A stretch of 64,000 bases of DNA from PSRI01 sp041484195 (GTDB taxonomy: Bacteria > Bacteroidota > Bacteroidia > Chitinophagales > Chitinophagaceae): NCBI GenBank assembly GCA_041484195.1, contig JBGPHC010000017.1, forward strand, positions 1 to 64,000. The letters run 5' to 3'. A program made the position numbers and the translations under genes. Shown in pieces: positions 8,151 to 17,422 of the stretch; the stretch's first letter is position 1, and every line of letters begins with the position of its first letter. The notes beneath the pieces are model-generated. The model saw only the letters and a program-made list of their open reading frames with translations, made no database searches and was not told the origin of the DNA.

Positions 8151-9992
8151 TTATTCTGATGAGCCTTCTGGTCCATGCGGTATCTTAATGTGGGTCTCAC
8201 ACCCTTTTCCAGGAGCGGATTTAATTTTGACATCTCCATTGAATAATTCTACCCTGTTGACCATATTTGAAATGCCAATTCCTGTTCTTTTTATATTGGG
8301 ATCAAAACCTTTGCCATCGTCTGATACCATGAGATACAGGAAATTGTCATCTGCATTGATTGAAATATGTATGTGTTTTGCCCCGGCATGCTTAATAGTA
8401 TTATTCATATTTTCCTGGATAATCCTGTATAGATTCAGTTTCAATTCATCGTTTAGATTATGACCGGTTAATTCATGGGTAAAAGTTGAATCTATGGCTG
8501 CGTTTTCTCTGACTTTTTTCAATAATGAGTTAACCAACTCCTGGAGATTGATGTTTTTCAAAGGCGCCACATACCTGTTTGTCAGCGCCCGGATCTCGTT
8601 TATGGAAGCATTTATCAGGTCCTTGGAATATTGGGTCAGTTCGATGATATTTTGTTTATTTGCCATGGCTGTGCTCAAATACATTTTTGCTGTGGCTAGC
8701 ATTTGATTTACATTGTCATGCAATTCCTTCCCGATATGATTTCTTTCTTTTTCCTGGCCTTCAATGATTGCCCTGGTCACTTTCTTCTGCTCGAGTATTT
8801 TTTGGGTTAACAATTCTTTTTCCATGGTCTTTAATTCTTCCTCGGCTTTTTTTCGATGGGTGATATCACGGGAAAAGCAGGCAGTGCCGATAACCTCATC
8901 TCCCTGCCGGATAGGGTAGAAGGAAATTTCCGACCAAAATAGAACCGGTTCATTGAAGTGTTCTACGGTGGTGAAACCCTCGCCGGAAAAAGCTCTTATG
9001 TAATATTCACGGTACCTTGATAAATAGTTTTCTTTGAATTGTGGCGAAAGAACAAGGTCTCCATGCCTGAGTGGCTTGCCGGATAGCTTTTCTACCATTC
9101 TGCTAAACGCCTCATTCGAAGTAATGAGCCTGAAATTTGTGTCAACACTCCACATTGGGTCGTTTGTGTTGTTAATCAATGCTGCCAGGTTGTTGCTGGC
9201 AAATTCTTTTTCCTGCTCTATTTTAACACGTTCGGTCACATCATGTACTATCACCATTCTCGCCTTCCTTCCTCTGTATGGAATTGAATGAGCCGTTATT
9301 TCAACAACAATGAGCTCCCCATTTTTCTTTAAATGCCTCCAATTGCTCTTCCTCGTATATGTTTCATATTTGATTTTGGGCAAATCCCTGGCAAGCCGGT
9401 CCTGATCTTCCCCGGGTGTAATATCCATAATGGTCTTACTTAAAAACTCATCCTTAGTATAACCATAATATTTAATGGCGGCTTCATTAACTTCCAGGAA
9501 CCTGAACGTATCAAAGTCATATATCCATTTGGGTAGTGGGCTTTTGGAAAAAATAGTGCGATATTTTTCCTCGCTTTGAATGAGTTTTTCAACAGCTTCC
9601 AGTTTCTCTTTTTCTATATGCCTTTGTTTCAATGCCGCTTCTAAGGCGGAAGGCAGTCTGGTCAACCTGTCCTTCAATATGTAGTCGTCGGCTCCCAGTT
9701 TTATAATATTAGCCGCAAATTCATCTGATACGGCGCCTGTTACCAAAATAAAAGGGATTACAAGTGAGCGCTCCTGAATTATTTGCAAGGCTTCCGTTGC
9801 GCTGAACTGCGGCAAATAATTATCTGAAAGGATTACATCGGGTAAAAAATGGTCAAGCGCCTCCAGATAGGCTTCTTTATTCATGGCCAAAGTAAACTGG
9901 TATGCCGGATTTGTATTTTTTAGCAAACGCTGCACAATTTCGGCGTCTTCGGCATTATCTTCCACCAATAATATCTTAAGTGGTTGTATCAT
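8151..9992 (-). CDS. hybrid receiver-PAS-PAS histidine kinase (HisKA_3 type)
   Basis: A 613-residue cytoplasmic signalling protein. An N-terminal receiver domain covers about residues 1-125 with the phospho-acceptor Asp57. Two PAS domains follow (about 140-260 and 275-390). Next comes a NarL/DesK-type dimerisation domain with GKELHDN and phospho-accepting His425, then a HATPase_c domain (about 515-605) with NMNNTIKHAG and DDGKGFD. There is no membrane segment, so it senses a cytoplasmic cue or receives phosphate through its receiver. Its start overlaps the end of the response regulator gene by 4 bases (ATGA), so the two are translationally coupled. It closes a run of five same-strand genes. 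Confidence 0.88.
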   Translation of the reverse strand: MIQPLKILLVEDNAEDAEIVQRLLKNTNPAYQFTLAMNKEAYLEALDHFLPDVILSDNYLPQFSATEALQIIQERSLVIPFILVTGAVSDEFAANIIKLGADDYILKDRLTRLPSALEAALKQRHIEKEKLEAVEKLIQSEEKYRTIFSKSPLPKWIYDFDTFRFLEVNEAAIKYYGYTKDEFLSKTIMDITPGEDQDRLARDLPKIKYETYTRKSNWRHLKKNGELIVVEITAHSIPYRGRKARMVIVHDVTERVKIEQEKEFASNNLAALINNTNDPMWSVDTNFRLITSNEAFSRMVEKLSGKPLRHGDLVLSPQFKENYLSRYREYYIRAFSGEGFTTVEHFNEPVLFWSEISFYPIRQGDEVIGTACFSRDITHRKKAEEELKTMEKELLTQKILEQKKVTRAIIEGQEKERNHIGKELHDNVNQMLATAKMYLSTAMANKQNIIELTQYSKDLINASINEIRALTNRYVAPLKNINLQELVNSLLKKVRENAAIDSTFTHELTGHNLNDELKLNLYRIIQENMNNTIKHAGAKHIHISINADDNFLYLMVSDDGKGFDPNIKRTGIGISNMVNRVELFNGDVKIKSAPGKGCETHIKIPHGPEGSSE

Positions 9993-10441
9993 ATTTCTTT
10001 TGCAGGTGGTTGATTCAATAATAACCAGTAGTAACCAAGATTTATTATTGCTTCTGCGAACCTTTCAAAATTCACCGGCTTTACTATATAGCTGTTGGCG
10101 CCCAGTTCATAGCATTTTTGAATATCCGGGTCTTCCTTGGAGGAAGTAAGGATTACAACTGGTATTGACTGGGTGCGTGGATCTCCCTTCATTTTCTGTA
10201 ACACTTCGAAGCCGTTAACCTTAGGCATTTGGATGTCTAGCAACACTATTTTTGGGTGTTGAATTAATTCCTTCTGATTTTCATATCTTCCGGTTGAGAA
10301 AATGAACTCAAGCGCCTCCTCTCCATCTTTAACATGAAAGAGGTTATTGGCCATATTATTCTTCTTAAGGTGCCGGATAGCGAGTTCTGCGTCATTTGGA
10401 TTGTCTTCAACCAACAGCAGATCAACTTTGCTTTGTGTCAT
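9989..10441 (-). CDS. stand-alone response regulator receiver (Rcp1/CheY-like)
   Basis: A 150-residue single receiver domain. The acidic pair VEDN (12-14), phospho-acceptor Asp69 in KIVLLDIQMP, LTSS and the Lys of YIVKPV are all present. The extended loop before the Asp and the KxNGFEVL segment resemble the Rcp1-type receivers paired with phytochrome-like and PAS kinases. It has no output domain and so probably relays phosphate between the membrane kinase (10489-11925) and the downstream hybrid kinase, or acts by protein contact. The 4-base overlap with the hybrid kinase gene suggests coupled translation. Confidence 0.88.
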   Translation of the reverse strand: MTQSKVDLLLVEDNPNDAELAIRHLKKNNMANNLFHVKDGEEALEFIFSTGRYENQKELIQHPKIVLLDIQMPKVNGFEVLQKMKGDPRTQSIPVVILTSSKEDPDIQKCYELGANSYIVKPVNFERFAEAIINLGYYWLLLNQPPAKEI

Positions 10442-10488
10442 TATTATCTATTTTAATATTTTTATTATGGCGATCATTTCAATCGGTG

Positions 10489-11925
10489 TTATTTGGGCAA
10501 ACTGAAATAAAAGCTGGCTCCCTTATTCAATTCCCCTTCGGCCCACACGCTTCCTCCATGCTTGGTAACAATTTTCTCCACAAGGGCCAGGCCAACCCCG
10601 GTTCCCTCGAAGTCTTCTATACTGTGTAATCGTTGAAAAATTTTGAAGAGCTTGTCCTGGTATTTTTGATTAAAGCCTACACCGTCGTCTCTTACAAAAA
10701 AGGCAGTATTCCCGTCTCTGGAGAATGAACCAATTTCAATATGCGCCTTGTCTTTTTTTGAGGAATACTTGATGGCATTGGTGATCAGATTCATCCATAC
10801 CTGCCTGATCATATTGGCATTTGCCCTCGCCGTTGGCAATGGTTGCAGGGCCCATTGTATTCTGGTGAAATCATATTGCGAGGCAAGGGATTCTCTTACT
10901 TCACTGACCATTTCCGACATATCTATTTTATCCTTTGTGATATCCTGACGACTCATGCGGGAAAATGAAAGAAGCTCATCAATGAGTTGCCCCATTTTCA
11001 GAGTGTTCTTTTTAATTACAGAAGAAATGCGTTTCCCTTCATCATCCAGATTGCCGGCGTATTCTTCCTCTAAGATGGCCGTATAGCCAATGATAGCCCT
11101 TAATGGGGCCCTGAGATCATGAGACACGGAATAGGAAAAACTTTCTAATTCCTTATTCACAGACTCCAATTGCGTAGTGCGGTCCTTTACCTTTTGTTCG
11201 AGTGTTTCATTGAATTCCCTAAGCGCAATATCCTGGCGCTGGATCTGGTCAAGCATCTGGTTAAAGGCGTCTGTGAGACTGCCCAACTCGTCGTTGCCCA
11301 TTTTACTGGCGCGCACTGAATAATCCTGTTTAGTGGAAATAATTTCTGCCGTGCCGGCCAATGTGAGTATGGGCACCGTGATGCTCTTGGTTAAAAGCTG
11401 TACAGGGAAGTAAGCGAGCATGAAAGACAAAATGAATACGGCGGTAACAATAATTGCATAGAGCCTTAATCGTTCATACATGGCTCCCAGATCAGATTTC
11501 AGATAAAGTGTGCCCAATTGCCTTCCATTCTGCAAAATGGGTTCGAATCCCTCGAGATAACTTTTTCGAAAGCGATATCCCCTGCCTTCGGGTCTAATTT
11601 CGGAATTGTCTGTAACCTCATGCCTGGAGTATTTGCAGAATAAGTTGCCTTTTAAATCATAAATGCGCGCGGTAACGATATGCGGTTCGGCCTTTAATGC
11701 AGCCAGGATTTCTCCGGCATCTTCGGAGTTATCAAATGCGAGAGAGGCGGTGCTGTTGGCTGAAACGATTTGCCCAATTGTAGAAACTTTTTCAATTGTT
11801 GTTTTGCGAAAAGCATAGTATTCGTAGGAAAAAAATGCTATACATGGTACAAACAATTCAATTACATTAATGAGAAAAATAATTCTCAACAGCTTTTTCC
11901 GTATGGGTATGTTTCCAAACAGCAT
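10489..11925 (-). CDS. membrane sensor histidine kinase with CHASE8-like domain
   Basis: A 478-residue kinase. A first membrane segment (about 13-35) and a second (about 155-178) enclose a periplasmic domain of about 120 residues that contains ANSTASLAFDN, as in CHASE8 domains. A HAMP linker follows (about 178-230), then HisKA with SHDLRAPLRAI and phospho-accepting His269, then HATPase_c with NLITNAIKYSS, DDGVGF and GTGVGLALV. CHASE8 kinases are commonly encoded with YfiR-like proteins; here the YfiR-like gene ends 4 bases before this start and a TonB receptor precedes that. The kinase may therefore sense a periplasmic signal relayed by the YfiR-like protein. The 47-base gap to the response regulator supports one operon. 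Confidence 0.88.
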   Translation of the reverse strand: MLFGNIPIRKKLLRIIFLINVIELFVPCIAFFSYEYYAFRKTTIEKVSTIGQIVSANSTASLAFDNSEDAGEILAALKAEPHIVTARIYDLKGNLFCKYSRHEVTDNSEIRPEGRGYRFRKSYLEGFEPILQNGRQLGTLYLKSDLGAMYERLRLYAIIVTAVFILSFMLAYFPVQLLTKSITVPILTLAGTAEIISTKQDYSVRASKMGNDELGSLTDAFNQMLDQIQRQDIALREFNETLEQKVKDRTTQLESVNKELESFSYSVSHDLRAPLRAIIGYTAILEEEYAGNLDDEGKRISSVIKKNTLKMGQLIDELLSFSRMSRQDITKDKIDMSEMVSEVRESLASQYDFTRIQWALQPLPTARANANMIRQVWMNLITNAIKYSSKKDKAHIEIGSFSRDGNTAFFVRDDGVGFNQKYQDKLFKIFQRLHSIEDFEGTGVGLALVEKIVTKHGGSVWAEGELNKGASFYFSLPK

Positions 11926-11928
11926 TCT

Positions 11929-12525
11929 TTAACTTTTTTCCTGCGGTTTATAAATTTCCGCCAGCCTGAGGAGTTTTGAACTTAGCACAAGATCACTTTC
12001 CCTGCATGCCTCAATATTTATTTGCAGTTTTATTTTATTATTGCTGGTGAAGAACCTGATCATTCCTCCCTGGCTTGAAAAATCAGTTGTTTCGCTTACC
12101 GTCAGAATATTCTTTCCTTTGAGATCTTCAAGAACCTGCCTGAGTTTTTCTTTATCATGAACATTGATAAACAAAATGTGGCATGACTTAATCTCCTTCT
12201 CCGTTTTATAATATTGAACGATTACCGGATGGCCATTGATCTTTTCCTCCGAAACGGTTTGTTCAAGGAAACTACTGAAAGGATTTTCACCCAGAACTCC
12301 AATTACCAAAGGAGACTGAACCGTTTCGAAGGAATGGGCCGGCCAATCGACAAACTGCGTAAAATTGAAAAGAAAAATGGCCTTTAACTGGTATTCACGG
12401 GTGGGTGTTTGGCCATGGAGGCGGGGGATCGAGACGAAGAGGCAGAGAGCAATAATATAGGGGATCAATTGGAGCCTTGAACAAAATTTCTTCAATGGAG
12501 ATGATATGGCTTTTAGAATCGGCAT
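11929..12525 (-). CDS. YfiR/DUF4154-like periplasmic protein
   Basis: A 198-residue protein with an N-terminal export signal (hydrophobic segment near residues 18-35). The mature part begins TREYQLKAIFLFNFTQFVDWP, the signature start of the YfiR (DUF4154) family, and contains PLVIGVLGENPF and a late LQINIEACRESDLVLSSKLLRLAEI. In Pseudomonas YfiR is a periplasmic repressor of the diguanylate cyclase YfiN. Here the neighbour is a CHASE8-type kinase rather than a cyclase, so YfiR-like control of that kinase is inferred. The gene overlaps the TonB receptor gene by 13 bases. Confidence 0.85.
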   Translation of the reverse strand: MPILKAISSPLKKFCSRLQLIPYIIALCLFVSIPRLHGQTPTREYQLKAIFLFNFTQFVDWPAHSFETVQSPLVIGVLGENPFSSFLEQTVSEEKINGHPVIVQYYKTEKEIKSCHILFINVHDKEKLRQVLEDLKGKNILTVSETTDFSSQGGMIRFFTSNNKIKLQINIEACRESDLVLSSKLLRLAEIYKPQEKS

Positions 12526-14474
12526 ATGATCTTTCCGTATATGCTTCGCTCAACCTGGCGGGGGGCAGGCGATGAAGGAATAAATTCGAAGTGGTGATTG
12601 TGCAGTAAATTTTGTGCCACCAGATCAAGCTCCAAAACCTTGGTTAATTTCCACCCGATCCGCATGTCTAATTCCATATACCCTTTCACTTCCGGTTTGG
12701 GTAATTTATCAACATAACGTACCACGGTTCCGCATTCGATCCCCTTTGTAATATCTATTTCAGATTGAATAAGGAACTGGTGCTCCGGATCATTACTCTC
12801 GGCGGTTCCCCCATTCATGTCTTTGCTTCCGGGTTTAACAGACAGGTCTTTTCTCAAAAAAGTATAGCCACCTCTAAGTAGCCACCAGTCTTTTACCTTA
12901 TGTGTTGCTGATAATTCAATTCCATAGCTATTCCCCTTAACGCCATTTCCAAAAGTCACCGGAATATTGAATGGCGGGGGGCCGGGTTCCACACTGCGCA
13001 AATGATCATACATATTATAGAATGATGCCAATGAAAAAGAAAGATTTTCCATTGGTTGTGACCTCCAGCCGAGTTCATAAGCAATCACAGTTTCGGATAT
13101 GAATTCGCTGCCTGACAGTAGTGGAATATTGGGTGCCAGGAACAGAAAGAAGTCGCGGTCAATTCTGGCGGGGGTCCTGACCGCTCTGGAAACGGCCCCC
13201 CAAAATGTTTGTTTCTTTAGGCCTACCCATGCTATGCGAACGTTAGGCTGATATTCGAATCCCGTATAGTTGTTTTTCTCAATTTTCGAGCCCAGGGTAA
13301 ACCTCAGGCGATCTTTAAACAAAATGATTTCATCCTGCAAAAAAGCGCTGTAACGATAAAGCCTCTTATGTTCGGGAAGAAAGGCAAATAATTCCAGGTT
13401 CGTGACATCGTGATCCATCAGGCGAAAATTCAGCCCATATGTGAGCACATTCCTTTGGCCTGGGTCATACCGATGATGCCAATCTATATCATAGGTTTTC
13501 AGGTCTTCGGTAAACCCATTCTTGAAGTCACGAAAAGTATGGTCATAGTATCCCTTTAGCTGCGATTCGGATTTTTCCGAAAAGGTGTGATTCCATCTGG
13601 CCACAAAATTTTCACCCCTTGCCAGCACTGAGGTATCGCCCGCATCGGGATTAGGACGTCCATTATAAATATTTTGCTGAAGACTCAATTTATTTTTTGC
13701 AGACGCTTCCCAATCCAATTGAACGCCTCCCTGCAGCATTGTCCAATTATCATTGGCTTTTAAACCATTGGTATCAATGGTATTTCCCAATTTAAATCCA
13801 GTTCCATAAACCCGGTAAAAAAACCTGTTTGATATTCGCCCACCATAGCGAAGGCTACCCAGACCAGGCAGATTGCTTCCGAAAGCGCCTTCGGCAAATA
13901 ATCCTTTCGTATCCTTTGAGTTCTTGGTTATGATATTGATGACTCCGTTAAAGGCATTGGCCCCCCAGAGGGTTCCTCCTGGTCCGCTTATCACTTCAAT
14001 GCGATCAATATCCTCCATCACCAGGTTCTGCACATCCCAAAATACTCCTGCGTATAGCGGGGTGTACACCGTTCTACCGTCAATAAGAACAAGTAGTTTA
14101 TTGGCAAGAACATTGTTGAATCCCCTTGAGCTTATAGCCCACTGACTGGAATTAACCTGGCCAACCTGTAAGTTGGGTGCAAGCCGCAATGCCTCCTCAA
14201 GGGTTTTTGCTCCCGAATTGCGAATATCCTTCTGCGTGATTACCTGAATGGCGGATGCCACTTCGTTCAACTTTTCCGGACGCTTTGAAACGGAGGTCAC
14301 TTCAATATTCATTAGCTCTTCCAGGCCCAGATGTTTCAGGGCCTGAAGTGAAAGCAGGCTATCCCGTTCCTGACCAACGCTCACACCAGACAGTAAAATA
14401 AGGTGAATTGATAAAGATAAGGATAGGGTTAGCGCCTTGTTTCGAATCCGTTTATTTTTGACGTACAGATTCAT
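12513..14474 (-). CDS. TonB-dependent outer-membrane receptor (BtuB/colicin type)
   Basis: A 653-residue outer-membrane receptor. A signal peptide (residues about 15-35) is followed by LEELMNIEVTSVSKRPEKL, a common TonB-box region, then the plug domain with ISSRGFNNVLANKLLVLIDGR and SGPGGTLWGANAFNGVINIITK. The rest is beta-barrel strands and the C-terminal residue is Phe, as in BamA-dependent proteins. It lacks the SusC-type N-terminal extension. It is the first gene of the five-gene run that goes on to YfiR-like, kinase, regulator and hybrid kinase. The ligand (metal chelate, cofactor or other) cannot be told from sequence. Confidence 0.88.
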   Translation of the reverse strand: MNLYVKNKRIRNKALTLSLSLSIHLILLSGVSVGQERDSLLSLQALKHLGLEELMNIEVTSVSKRPEKLNEVASAIQVITQKDIRNSGAKTLEEALRLAPNLQVGQVNSSQWAISSRGFNNVLANKLLVLIDGRTVYTPLYAGVFWDVQNLVMEDIDRIEVISGPGGTLWGANAFNGVINIITKNSKDTKGLFAEGAFGSNLPGLGSLRYGGRISNRFFYRVYGTGFKLGNTIDTNGLKANDNWTMLQGGVQLDWEASAKNKLSLQQNIYNGRPNPDAGDTSVLARGENFVARWNHTFSEKSESQLKGYYDHTFRDFKNGFTEDLKTYDIDWHHRYDPGQRNVLTYGLNFRLMDHDVTNLELFAFLPEHKRLYRYSAFLQDEIILFKDRLRFTLGSKIEKNNYTGFEYQPNVRIAWVGLKKQTFWGAVSRAVRTPARIDRDFFLFLAPNIPLLSGSEFISETVIAYELGWRSQPMENLSFSLASFYNMYDHLRSVEPGPPPFNIPVTFGNGVKGNSYGIELSATHKVKDWWLLRGGYTFLRKDLSVKPGSKDMNGGTAESNDPEHQFLIQSEIDITKGIECGTVVRYVDKLPKPEVKGYMELDMRIGWKLTKVLELDLVAQNLLHNHHFEFIPSSPAPRQVERSIYGKIICRF

Positions 14475-15062
14475 AGGTGTATTTAGACTTTAATCATTGG
14501 AAAGGTTTAATTTGGCTTATTCAATAGATTATGCAACCAGGGATTTTTCAACTTCGTATGTCACAAGCGCGACTCTTTAATTGCATTTATGCTGAATGCG
14601 CTTACTCACATTCCTGAGCATTAAGTAATTTAAGAAAAATATCTTGAATCCGGAGCATTCTGCTCCTTTGAATTTTACTCTTTGAATTTTTTTAATCGAA
14701 ATGGATGCCGGAAGCGAAAAACTCTTTAACTGTGGTAATAAAAATCACGACGGTAGTAGAGGAAAATTGAAAAAGCAATAAATCCGGCCTTTTAAGCTCA
14801 ACAACGCTTTGATGGGAAATATAAATTGAAATTCAAGTTAAGAGTTTATTACTAAATCATGTATGTGGAAATACTTAGTGCCATAAATGGCGGCAGCCAA
14901 TTTCGAAATTGAATCATGATTTGGGCGTTGAAGGAATTTTCATTTGGGCGTTTGCTAATAATCTTCCTATTCCGATTTGTAAAATAAGATCGCAGTTGAT
15001 CGTAGTTCCTCGGGCAAGACTTTCCAATCTTGTTAACAGCCATTAATTCACTGCATCACTCC
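14475..15062. other. intergenic region upstream of the TonB receptor operon
   Basis: About 590 bases that should hold the promoter of the 14474 operon near 14480-14560. AT-rich, with one weak minus-strand frame (14852-15043, 63 codons) that shows no recognisable family, so I leave it out. I see no RNA gene or clear operator here. Confidence 0.4.
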
Positions 15063-15219
15063 ATTGCTTGCGTTTCCCTTTCTGAAATATTAAACCTCAT
15101 GGCAAGAGGCACCAGGAAGCATAATTAAAAAAGAGATGATTTAGTTTGTGTTCCCTTACTGCTTCGGGTTCTGAAAATGTGATTGGAATAACGGGAAGCG
15201 CCAACCAAGGTTCCAAAAC
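15063..15219 (+). repeat. dispersed hairpin repeat, copy 4 (long form)
   Basis: Begins ATTGCTTGCGTTTCCC, has an internal ACCAGGAAGCATAATTA arm, then TTTAGTTTGTGTTCCC and closes with GGGAAGCGCCAACCAAGG. This is the two-hairpin layout of the long copies, with several diverged positions. Confidence 0.7.
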
Positions 15220-15362
15220 CATGAGGTGTAAATATTCCCCACCCGGTCCCTGGCCCCGGGCCGGAATTCGCAAACTTAGGTTTATGCCCCCGGGTACCTG
15301 GAGTTTAACATATGACTTTTGGATCGTGACGCGAACCTTTAGGCGGAAAAGATTTCCTTTGA

Positions 15363-15383
15363 ATAAAGGGAGCGCCAATTAAG
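15363..15383 (+). repeat. closing arm of the hairpin repeat, isolated
   Basis: ATAAAGGGAGCGCCAATTAAG resembles the closing arm of the long repeats (ATAAAGGGAAACATCAACTAAGG at 47701). No opening arm is evident nearby except that of copy 4. The interval 15220-15362 holds a G+C-rich stretch without a gene. Confidence 0.35.
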
Positions 15384-15397
15384 TTTTAATGGCGCTG

Positions 15398-16819
15398 CTA
15401 CTGTTTCACAATGCTTACGTGTTTGTGCATATTTTGTCCCCAATCCAATTTCAAGTCGTAATAGCCGGTGGCTACATTAGGTAAGAATAAATTAATTGCA
15501 TTCATGCCCTTGTGAATTTCGATGTTCATCTGCTTAACCAGTTTACCGGCGCTGTCAAATATCTGCAGCGAGCCACTACCGGTACTTTGCGTAGTTATGG
15601 TAACAGTCATATTATTATTGACCGGGTTGGGATAGGCCGAGACTTTTTCAGCAACCATATCACCGCGAATAAAGACAGTAACATCAGCCTGTTCTTGAAG
15701 TGTTTGAACCTTTTCTTGCAAATCCTTGATTAATTGTTGTTGTTCCTGTACGGCTTTTACAAGCGGGACTACAAATTCAGCATAGCGCAGCGAATAAAAA
15801 CCATTTTCATTTTTTGGCTTATCAATACCAATGAAATCATAGGCGCTTTCTTTAGCAGCCTGCTCCACTTCCTGGGCAACAAAACCCGTAAAAAGGGTTT
15901 TTTCCTTTTCTGCCATGGCAAGCTTCATTTGCGAATTCCATTCTTCTCCTTGATTTTCCTTCAACTGTTTGCTAAGTGCTGTTATATTCAGGTGGTAGGT
16001 AATCGGGCGGAGCTTCATGATAAAGTCCAATCCTTTTACATCCTCTTTTATATCTTTTTTAAAGCGTCCATCGCTGAAATTACTCCAACCCGCATACCCT
16101 CCAATTGACCAGGTTGCCGAATTGCCGATTCTTGCAGTGCTGTTGTCGGGACAGGTAACACCTTGCCCAATGGCGATCATATTGTATTGCCCGGCAAAGC
16201 TTCCTCCACAATTGGCACCCAATATAGTGTTGTTGTATCCGAGGTCATATGAGAATCCCGCATTATACCCAATGGCCGTATTATACCATGAATTTGTTGT
16301 ATAATTAAGGGCATTGCTTCCAACCGCAGTATTATAATTACCGGCATTATTGGAAGATAGCGACTGCCTTCCGACGCCGGTATTATCGTGACCACTGGCA
16401 GTGCGTCCCATTGTTCCGTACCCGACAGCCGTATTACTGTTGGAGGTGGTAGTAAGCTGAAGTGCGCCATATCCCACTGCCACATTATAAGAGCCGGAAC
16501 TGCTGTATTGGAGCGCATAACTGCCTACTGCCGTGTTCTCGTATCCTGGATTTATATTCAGCGCTCTGAATCCAATTGCCACACTATAGGTGCCAGGGCC
16601 GCCTTGCCCTGCACCATAGCCAAAACTTGTTTTGCCATTGGTAAGATCTATTTCTCCCGCATAAATATTATTCACCCTGAATCGGAGCGGGTTATTGTCC
16701 CTGGTTCCCAGGAAATTGGTTGCCGGGTTTGTACCAGCATTGCCCGTGAGGCTCCAGGATTGCGATTGAGCCATTGCAGAACCGCAAAATACAGTTAAGA
16801 GCAGCATGATTTTTTTCAT
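15398..16819 (-). CDS. secreted head-repeat protein with S74 chaperone domain and T9SS tail
   Basis: A 473-residue protein; the start at 16819 gives MKKIMLLLTVFCGSAMAQ, a clean signal peptide, whereas the longer frame begins at 16879. Residues about 50-235 hold repeated NTAVGYGAL-like units as in trimeric YadA-type heads. Residues about 245-370 form a peptidase S74 (intramolecular chaperone of endosialidase) domain with the cleavage-type motif FSDGRFKKDI (Ser249). A coiled coil follows (EQQQLIKDLQEKVQTLQEQ) and then a C-terminal type IX secretion sorting domain (from about 390, YPNPVNNN...). It is probably a trimeric surface fibre. The S74 domain sits before, not after, the sorting domain, so self-cleavage would separate the head from the T9SS tail. 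Confidence 0.85.
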   Translation of the reverse strand: MKKIMLLLTVFCGSAMAQSQSWSLTGNAGTNPATNFLGTRDNNPLRFRVNNIYAGEIDLTNGKTSFGYGAGQGGPGTYSVAIGFRALNINPGYENTAVGSYALQYSSSGSYNVAVGYGALQLTTTSNSNTAVGYGTMGRTASGHDNTGVGRQSLSSNNAGNYNTAVGSNALNYTTNSWYNTAIGYNAGFSYDLGYNNTILGANCGGSFAGQYNMIAIGQGVTCPDNSTARIGNSATWSIGGYAGWSNFSDGRFKKDIKEDVKGLDFIMKLRPITYHLNITALSKQLKENQGEEWNSQMKLAMAEKEKTLFTGFVAQEVEQAAKESAYDFIGIDKPKNENGFYSLRYAEFVVPLVKAVQEQQQLIKDLQEKVQTLQEQADVTVFIRGDMVAEKVSAYPNPVNNNMTVTITTQSTGSGSLQIFDSAGKLVKQMNIEIHKGMNAINLFLPNVATGYYDLKLDWGQNMHKHVSIVKQ

Positions 16820-17059
16820 GGTGTTAGTTTTTTTAATGAAATAATGATGAGACATCCCGGTACGGATGTTTGAAACCATAAATCAATCAAATGACAACCT
16901 CAAAATGATTCAATTCCTTGTGGTGGTAAAGTGGCAGGTTTTTCAGCCCGATTCAGCAGAGATGGGCTTTCGCTGTTGTTCGGAAGTAAGATTGCTGGAC
17001 GCTTCGACAAAATTAGTTCATAATTTGTCATTTGCAACCAGTTTAACCCCATTAACCCC

Positions 17060-17187
17060 ATTGTTGGTGTTTCCCTATCAGAAATGCAAATCGTTTTGAT
17101 AAAAGCCACCAGGGAGCACCAACAATAATATGCCAGTGATTTAGTTGATATTCTCTTATCCAATTAAATGCCGGGATTTCTTTGCTC
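17060..17187 (+). repeat. dispersed hairpin repeat, copy 5 (long form, 3' arm eroded)
   Basis: The first hairpin is nearly perfect: ATTGTTGGTGTTTCCCT against AGGGAGCACCAACAAT. The second half starts GATTTAGTTGATATTCTC and reaches ATGCCGGGATTTCTTTGCT without a clear closing arm. It lies between the S74 protein gene and the DUF6934-like gene. Confidence 0.75.
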
Positions 17188-17422
17188 CACTGGAATGAAC
17201 GGCTAAGAGGTGAGAATTAGAACTTGCATGTGATTCCTATCAAGGCAAATTCCCGTATAAAGTTGAGTAGAGATCTACTCTTGCCGAAAAGGAATTTCAT
17301 CAAGAAATGGAGGAATTTTTCACATTGGATTTGAGCTGCTAAGTTAAATATGCGGGGATAAATAAAATCTCATCTCTATTTTAATAGCATAATTCATTTC
17401 ATTTGCAATAAACTGTGAGGAG

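Noticed and set aside
11538..11562. tRNA-like T-loop sequence GGGTTCGAATCCC
   Set aside because: It lies inside the histidine kinase coding region, in frame with that protein, and no acceptor or anticodon stem can be built around it.
14852..15043. 63-codon minus-strand frame in the TonB-operon upstream region
   Set aside because: No family resemblance, weak start context, and low-complexity charged composition.
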